Of a DNA stretch of 64,000 nucleotides, positions 59,247 to 64,000 are shown one piece after another. Below the pieces are notes generated by a model. It was not told the origin of the DNA. It worked only from the letters and a program-made list of their open reading frames with translations, and ran no database searches. Each line of letters starts with the position of its first letter. Position 1 is the stretch's first letter. The stretch is taken from assembly GCA_963823495.1 (NCBI GenBank), contig CAWGLV010000001.1, positions 3,224,001 through 3,288,000 of the forward strand, written 5' to 3'. The position numbers and the translations under genes were made by a program. Origin of the DNA: DATDAH01 sp963823495 (GTDB lineage Bacteria > Actinomycetota > Acidimicrobiia > Acidimicrobiales > DATDAH01).

Positions 59247-60838
59247 GCGGCCAGGGACCTCTGCTCACGCCCACCGCCCCTGAAGCGGTAGCCGACGCCG
59301 ATCCACTCACCCACCGCCAGATCCTGGTGATCTTCAGCGGGTTGATGCTCGGCATGCTCCTGGCCGCACTGGACCAGACCATCGTCGCCACGGCGCTGCC
59401 CACCATCGTGGGCGACCTGGGCGGGCTGACCCACCTGTCCTGGGTGGTCACCGCCTACCTGTTGGCCGCGACGGTGTCGACGCCCGTGTGGGGCAAGCTC
59501 GGCGACCTGCTCGGCCGCAAGCGCATGTACCAGCTGGCGATCGTGGTGTTCCTGGTCGGCAGCATCCTCTCGGGGCTGTCCACGTCGATGGGCCAGCTGA
59601 TCGCGTTCCGCTTCGTCCAGGGCGTCGGCGGCGGCGCGCTGATCGTGCTGGCCCAGGCGATCATCGCCGACGTCGTCAGCCCCCGGGAGCGGGGCCGTTA
59701 CCAGGGTTACTTCGGGGCCCTGTTCGCCGCCTCCAGCGTGCTCGGCCCCCTCCTGGGCGGCTTCTTCGCGGACAACCTCTCCTGGCGCTGGATCTTCTAC
59801 ATCAACATCCCCCTCGGCATCCTCGCCCTCCTGGTGACCAGCGCCGTCCTGCCGGCCGCGGTCCGCCAGACGGCGGTCGTCATCGACTACCTGGGCGCCG
59901 CCTTGCTCACCGCCGCCATCTCCTGCCTCGTGCTGGTGACCACCTGGGGTGGCGGGGAGTACGCCTGGGCCTCGCCCATCATCCTCGGCCTGACCACCGC
60001 GGCCGTCGGCTTCACCGCGGCCTTCATCGCCGTCGAGCGGCGGGCGGCCGAACCCCTCCTGCCCCTGTCCCTGTTCCGCGGGCCGGTCTTCCGGGTGAGC
60101 ACCGGCGTGTCCTTCGTCATCGGCGTGGCCATGTTCGGTGCCATCAGCTTCCTGCCCCTCTTCCTCCAGGTGGCGGGGGGCGCCTCGGCCACCGACTCCG
60201 GCCTCCTGCTCGTCCCCCTCACGGTGGGCATGCTCGGCGCCTCGGTCTTCTCGGGCCAGGTGATCACCCGGACCGGGCGCTACCGGGTCCTGCCCATCAC
60301 CGGCACCGGAATCGCCGCGGTCGGCCTCTACCTGCTGTCGACCATGGATGCCGGTACGCCTCGGCTGGAGTCGGGCGTCTACATGACGGTCTTCGGGATC
60401 GGCCTCGGCCTGTGCATGCAGGTCCTGATCGTGGCGACGCAGAACTCGGTCCGGGTCAGCGAGCTCGGGGTGGCCACCTCCTCGGTGAACTTCTTCCGCT
60501 CGGTCGGTGGCTCGGTCGGGGTGGCGCTCTTCGGTGCGTTGTTCAACACCCGACTCGCGTCCGGCCTGGCCGGCGGCGGCGACCTGGGCGGATCGGTCAC
60601 CCCACAGGCCATCGCCGCCCTCCCCGCGACCGAGAAGGCGGCCTTCGTCAACACGTTCGCGGCGGCCCTGACCGACGTGTTCCTGATCGCCGTGCCGGTG
60701 ATGCTGGTGGCGTTTGCGTTCAGTTGGACCCTGCGGGAGCTCCCGCTGCGCACGGCCGCGGGATCAGCCGGGCTCCTGGCGGACGACGCCACCGCGGTCG
60801 AGGTCGACCCCGGCGCCGAGGTGGCCCTGGCCGGTTGA
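59243..60838 (+). CDS. MFS drug exporter, DHA2 (EmrB/QacA) family
   Basis: 531 residues with about 14 predicted membrane segments. Motifs: LAALDQTIVATALPTIVGDL (TM1), WVVTAYLLAATVSTPVWGKL and GDLLGRKRMYQLAI (motif A), RFVQGVGGGALIVLAQAI, GLLLGPLLGG-like VLGPLLGGFFADNLSWRWIF (motif C) and NFFRSVGGSVGVALFGA. Proton-coupled export of lipophilic compounds is the family function. Cotranscribed with the TetR regulator. Its stop directly abuts the stop of the convergent DUF4389 gene. Confidence 0.93.
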   Translation: MSGQGPLLTPTAPEAVADADPLTHRQILVIFSGLMLGMLLAALDQTIVATALPTIVGDLGGLTHLSWVVTAYLLAATVSTPVWGKLGDLLGRKRMYQLAIVVFLVGSILSGLSTSMGQLIAFRFVQGVGGGALIVLAQAIIADVVSPRERGRYQGYFGALFAASSVLGPLLGGFFADNLSWRWIFYINIPLGILALLVTSAVLPAAVRQTAVVIDYLGAALLTAAISCLVLVTTWGGGEYAWASPIILGLTTAAVGFTAAFIAVERRAAEPLLPLSLFRGPVFRVSTGVSFVIGVAMFGAISFLPLFLQVAGGASATDSGLLLVPLTVGMLGASVFSGQVITRTGRYRVLPITGTGIAAVGLYLLSTMDAGTPRLESGVYMTVFGIGLGLCMQVLIVATQNSVRVSELGVATSSVNFFRSVGGSVGVALFGALFNTRLASGLAGGGDLGGSVTPQAIAALPATEKAAFVNTFAAALTDVFLIAVPVMLVAFAFSWTLRELPLRTAAGSAGLLADDATAVEVDPGAEVALAG

Positions 60839-62254
60839 TCAGCCCGGGGACTCGCCCTCGCCCTGGTCGAGGCGGAACGGCGGGTACTCGTCCCGCAGCA
60901 ACATCACGTAGGCCAGGACCCGCACGACCCAGCGGTTGAGCCCCATGACGAAGTCGAACAGGCCTCGGGCGTATCGACCCGTGAAGAGCAGTCCGACACC
61001 GGCGATGATCACCAGCACCCCGATCAGGGCGGGCGATCCACCGCCACCGTCGTCCCACCCGGCGCCGGCGCCCCCGGCGAGGATCGCCACGATCACCAGG
61101 TGCGGGATGGCCAGCAGCCAGGACTTCACCCAGACCAGCCCCCGGGAGAGCCGCTCGGGATAGGCGATCTCGAGCGTCGCCGGGTAGTCGGGGTGGGCGT
61201 CGAGGCTGAACGGCGGGTACCGGTCGGTCCCCAACGCGGCATAGGAGTAGAAGGCCACCCGCCACGTCCACCGCAGCACCCCGACCGTGAACTCGAACAG
61301 GGCCTTCGGATAGCGACCGGTGAAGACGATGGCGAACCAGGCGATGACACTCACCACCCCCACGGCCACCCACAGGACGGCCAGCACGATGGCGTGAGGG
61401 ATCAACAGCAGCCACTTGACCAGCCAGAGGCCACGGCTGAGCCCCTCCTCGAGGTGCCCGGTCAGGGCCACGGCCCCGCCGGCCGACGGCTCCGGGCCCG
61501 CCGGCGCAGCGGGGAGCGCCGCACTGTGGCGGGACAGACCGATCGCTCCGAAGACCAGCAGCAGGCTGCCGATCACCACGAAGACGAAGCCCCCGACGAG
61601 GAGGCCGAGGGCGAGGGGCAGCAGCCAATCGACCTTGGCGGCCACCGCCGCGTCCACGCTCACCCCCGCCGACCCGTCGGCGTTCATCACCACGACCACC
61701 CAGTCGCCGCCCTCCAGCTCCCATTCGAGCGGCTGGCCGTCGGTGCCCTGGGCGGCCCAGAAGCCCTGTTCGGTCGGTGGGTCGGCCTCGACCGCTCCGT
61801 CGCTGAAGTCGTACTCGACCCGGAACGGGTCGACCCGGATGTCCTCGATGCGGGCTTGGGCCACGCCGTCGAGGTAGCCGGCGACCTCGGTCGCGGGACC
61901 GATGCCCACGAAGGCGGTGGACTCCCCGGCCCCGTCGACCTCGATGCGCACCGTGGCGAGGTCGCCGACGTCGAACCAACGGGTGTCCGCGGGTGAAACG
62001 CCGAGGTCGAGCCGGTCCGAGGTGATCACCGGGGTGGCGGTGTCGAGGCGCTCGGCGGAGGTGGAGAAGAACCCGTCGGCGTCACGTTGGGTCGTGTGGG
62101 CCCAGGTCAGCCCGGCCCCGACGAGGGCGACGACCCCGGCGCCCAGCACGATCAGGATGCCGGCGACGATCATCAGGACCCGGCCGACAGGCGCGTGGGA
62201 CGGCTGCGGCGGGGCCTCGGGGTCAGCGGACGATGACAGGGGTAGGTCGCTCAT
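60839..62254 (-). CDS. Membrane protein with two DUF4389 domains
   Basis: 471 residues. N-terminal span (VLMIVAGILIVLGAGVVALVG), an extracytoplasmic beta-rich part (TARFDV-like TRWFDVGDLATVRIEVDGAG; DPFRVEYDFSDG), a second span (LLPLALGLLVGGFVFVVIGS), then two tandem DUF4389 modules: LVKWLLLIPHAIVLAVLWVA, FTGRYPKALFEFTVGVLRW, SYAALGTDRYPPFSL; and VKSWLLAIPHLVIVAILAGG, FTGRYARGLFDFVMGLNRW, LLRDEYPPFRLD. DUF4389 has unknown function. Total about six to seven membrane segments. Confidence 0.9.
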   Translation of the reverse strand: MSDLPLSSSADPEAPPQPSHAPVGRVLMIVAGILIVLGAGVVALVGAGLTWAHTTQRDADGFFSTSAERLDTATPVITSDRLDLGVSPADTRWFDVGDLATVRIEVDGAGESTAFVGIGPATEVAGYLDGVAQARIEDIRVDPFRVEYDFSDGAVEADPPTEQGFWAAQGTDGQPLEWELEGGDWVVVVMNADGSAGVSVDAAVAAKVDWLLPLALGLLVGGFVFVVIGSLLLVFGAIGLSRHSAALPAAPAGPEPSAGGAVALTGHLEEGLSRGLWLVKWLLLIPHAIVLAVLWVAVGVVSVIAWFAIVFTGRYPKALFEFTVGVLRWTWRVAFYSYAALGTDRYPPFSLDAHPDYPATLEIAYPERLSRGLVWVKSWLLAIPHLVIVAILAGGAGAGWDDGGGGSPALIGVLVIIAGVGLLFTGRYARGLFDFVMGLNRWVVRVLAYVMLLRDEYPPFRLDQGEGESPG

Positions 62255-62345
62255 GACACCATGCTCGCGGCTGGCAACGAGACGTGCACGGGTCGAAAGG
62301 CCCGCCCTTCGTACCCGCCCACCGCCCCGGACCAGCGGAGACCGG

Positions 62346-62351
62346 TACCGT
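62346..62351 (+). promoter_or_regulatory. Putative -10 (TACCGT) of the YdjC gene
   Basis: TACCGT ends 7 bases before GTG 62359. Confidence 0.4.
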
Positions 62352-62358
62352 TCGGGAG

Positions 62359-63195
62359 GTGACCACGCTGGCAGAGCGCCTCGGCTACGCCACCGACGAC
62401 CGGCTGCTCATCCTCAACTGCGACGACCTCGGGTCGGCCCACGCCGCCAACCTGGCGACCTACCAAGCCCTCCGGGACGGCGTGGCCACCAGCGCCTCGC
62501 TGATGGTCCCGTGCCCCTGGGCCCGGGACGCGGCCCATCGGTACCTGGGCGAGGACGTCGGCGTCCACCTCACCTTGAACAGCGAGTGGGACGTCTACCG
62601 CTGGGGCCCGATCACCCAGGCCCCGTCGCTGTTGGACGGCGACGGAGGCTTCCCCCGCACCCTCGAGGACCTGTGGGACCACGGCGACATCGACGAGGTC
62701 CGGCGCGAATGCCGGGCCCAGGTGGAGCGGGCCATCCTCTGGGGCTTCGACGTCAGCCACCTGGACAGCCACATGGGCGCGCTCCAGCTCAAGGCCGAGT
62801 TCTTCGACGTCTACCTCGAGCTGGCCGTCGACTTCGGCCTGCCGCTCCGGCTGTCGGGGGCGTCGACCCAGCATCTCATCGGCTTCCCGTTCCGGGACCT
62901 GGCCGCCGCCGAGGGCGTGATCTTCCCGGACCACTTCGTCTACGTGCCGAACGTCGGCAGCCGCAGCTCGTTGCAGCAGGCGCTCTTCGACCTGGCGCCC
63001 GGCGTGACCGAGGCCTATGTCCACCCCGCGCTCGACACCCCCGAACTGCGGGCGTCCTTCCCCGACTTCCCGAACCGGGTCGACGACCACGACCTGGTCA
63101 CCCACGACACCGGCCTGAAGGCGATGGTCGAACGCTCGGGCGTCAAGCTCATCGGGTACCGCGAGCTGCGCGCCCTCCAGCGCTCGGTGGGCTGA
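62359..63195 (+). CDS. YdjC/ChbG family carbohydrate deacetylase
   Basis: 278 residues from GTG 62359 (the in-frame ATG at 62284 would add an unconserved Pro-rich 25 residues). YdjC metal and catalytic sites: RLLILNCDDLGSAHAANLA (Asp-Asp), VGVHLTLNSEWD (His), SHLDSHMGALQ (His) and EAYVHPALDTPELR (His). The family removes acetyl groups from N-acetylated oligosaccharides such as chitobiose, with a bound divalent metal. No signal peptide, so cytoplasmic. Followed by hairpin E and the convergent mca gene. Confidence 0.9.
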   Translation: MTTLAERLGYATDDRLLILNCDDLGSAHAANLATYQALRDGVATSASLMVPCPWARDAAHRYLGEDVGVHLTLNSEWDVYRWGPITQAPSLLDGDGGFPRTLEDLWDHGDIDEVRRECRAQVERAILWGFDVSHLDSHMGALQLKAEFFDVYLELAVDFGLPLRLSGASTQHLIGFPFRDLAAAEGVIFPDHFVYVPNVGSRSSLQQALFDLAPGVTEAYVHPALDTPELRASFPDFPNRVDDHDLVTHDTGLKAMVERSGVKLIGYRELRALQRSVG

Positions 63196-63217
63196 GCGCG
63201 GCCGCAACCTCAACGAA

Positions 63218-63261
63218 CTGGCGCCCGATTCGGGTGCTCCAGCACCTCGATCGGGCGCCAG
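63218..63261. repeat. Palindromic intergenic repeat, family 2, copy E
   Basis: 44 bp: outer arms CTGGCGCCCGAT / ATCGGGCGCCAG, a short internal mismatch, inner arms GGTGCT / AGCACC around CC. The inner C-G pair of copy D (33437) is T-A here, a compensatory change. Located between two convergent stops. Confidence 0.8.
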
Positions 63262-63267
63262 AACGCT

Positions 63268-64000
63268 CTAGCGCAGGCCGGCGAAGAGGTCGCTCTCGGG
63301 TAGGTCGGTGTCGACCCGGCTGCGGGCCAGGACGTAGTCGTCGAAGGGGTGGACGGTGCGGGAGACGTCCCGGGGCAGGCCGAACCAGAACGATGAGTTC
63401 GGGTCGACCTGGGTGGCGTGGGCCAAGAGCGAGTCGAGGCGGACGTCGTACCAGTCGGCGATGTCGATGCTGGTGGTGATCTGGTCGTCCTGGCTGGGGC
63501 GTTTGAACCAGTCCTCGCTGAAGGGTGACTCCAGGCCGAGCTCCACGAACTTGTCGTGGGTGGCCTGGATCCGGGCCCGCGCCCACACGACGTAGTAGAG
63601 CTTCTGGGGCTCGAAGGGCTCACCGGCATCGGGATGGGCCAACGGGTCACCCGCCGCCTCGAAGGCCGGGAGGCTGATGTCGTGGACCCGCAGGTGGTCG
63701 GGGTGCGGATAGCCCCGCTGATCGTCGCCGTAGGTGATGATCACCTGGGGCCGCTCCCGCCGGATGACCTCGACCAGGCCCTCCACGGCCTCGTTCAGCG
63801 GCGCGTTGGCGAAGTTGCCGGGGTGGGCGTTGTGCTCGCTGTCGGGCATGCCCGAGTCGCGGTAGCCGAGGAGCACGACCTCGTCGTAGCCGATGATCTC
63901 CGCGGCCCGGGCCAACTCCTCGCGGCGGACCTCGTCGATGCGCTCGCGTACCTCCGGCCGGTCCATCGCCGGGTTCAGGATGTCACCCGCCTCCCCGCCG
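63268..64000 (-). CDS. mca: Mycothiol S-conjugate amidase, partial (N-terminus outside window)
   Basis: The frame enters from the right edge: the first visible residues, GGEAGDILNPAMDRPEVRE, match Mca, and ATG 63966 is internal rather than the start. LmbE/GlcNAc-PI deacetylase fold: IIGYDEVVLLGYRDSGMPD, RRERPQVIITYGDDQRGYPH with zinc-ligand HPDHLRVH, KLYYVVWARARIQATHDKF and C-terminal LARSRVDTDLPESDLFAG, closely following Mca rather than MshB. Mca cleaves mycothiol-toxin conjugates for export. The HPDD zinc motif lies beyond the window. Indicates a mycothiol-using actinobacterium. Confidence 0.9.
   Translation of the reverse strand, partial: GGEAGDILNPAMDRPEVRERIDEVRREELARAAEIIGYDEVVLLGYRDSGMPDSEHNAHPGNFANAPLNEAVEGLVEVIRRERPQVIITYGDDQRGYPHPDHLRVHDISLPAFEAAGDPLAHPDAGEPFEPQKLYYVVWARARIQATHDKFVELGLESPFSEDWFKRPSQDDQITTSIDIADWYDVRLDSLLAHATQVDPNSSFWFGLPRDVSRTVHPFDDYVLARSRVDTDLPESDLFAGLR

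Overview
The window is very GC-rich, densely packed bacterial DNA with GTG starts as common as ATG and strong third-position GC, so most genes cast long shadow frames on the other strand. The gene content points to a high-GC actinomycete, most plausibly class Acidimicrobiia (inference from gene content; no rRNA or other phylogenetic marker is present). Supporting genes are a NucS mismatch endonuclease, a mycothiol-conjugate amidase (Mca), three F420-type luciferase-like oxidoreductases, two WS/DGAT acyltransferases, a PknB-like kinase, an LCP cell-wall ligase, AarF/UbiB, EttA and many CoA-linked lipid genes. There is no phage, IS, integrase, CRISPR, tRNA or rRNA signal, and no gap without a gene exceeds 300 bp.

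Layout. 1-6.4 kb: a partial M20 peptidase, a NYN/S1 RNA-binding nuclease, ettA, a DUF1905 protein, azlC/azlD and an Ltp2-like thiolase-fold protein. 6.4-15.1 kb: sulfate activation, with a cysC-lipoprotein pair facing cysQ, then aarF-cysD-cysNC, interleaved with an enoyl-CoA hydratase. 15.1-21.8 kb: a lipoprotein, a 57-residue protein divergent from nucS, a nitroreductase, and a LAL regulator followed by a CoA-transferase. 21.9-34.5 kb: lipid metabolism (MaoC/SDR operon, WS/DGAT, LLM, acyl-CoA dehydrogenase, acyl-CoA synthetase, SDR) mixed with envelope genes (VanW, LCP). 34.5-44.8 kb: a RecB-like nuclease, PAP2, a DsbA-like protein with no start codon, a second WS/DGAT, LLM, SDR, DUF2207, a methyltransferase-uracil-DNA-glycosylase fusion and a DUF7064/7065-like protein. 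44.9-51.8 kb: a signalling block with a transmembrane HD-GYP protein carrying a seven-repeat RCC1 ectodomain, a divergent GGDEF-EAL protein, and a Ser/Thr kinase with a discoidin-like ectodomain. 51.8-64 kb: LLM, thioesterase, amidase, thiolase, nuclease, glycine-rich secreted protein, a TetR-MFS pair, DUF4389, YdjC deacetylase and a partial mca.

How the genes fit together. The lipid genes supply activation (acyl-CoA synthetase), beta-oxidation-type steps (dehydrogenase, hydratase, SDR/MaoC, thiolase, thioesterase) and storage (WS/DGAT), consistent with fatty-acid or sterol turnover. The sulfate genes feed cysteine and so mycothiol. The block at 44.9-51.8 kb looks like an envelope-sensing c-di-GMP and phosphorylation module and is the most novel part of the window.

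Two features recur outside genes. First, many genes that begin a transcription unit have a TANNNT hexamer ending about 6-9 bases before the start codon, as expected for leaderless mRNAs. Second, two families of hairpin-forming intergenic repeats occur: a 46-51 bp family at 3975, 4408 and 29070, and a 44 bp family at 33437 and 63218 whose two copies differ by a compensatory base-pair change. A 51-bp minisatellite lies at 26966-27118.
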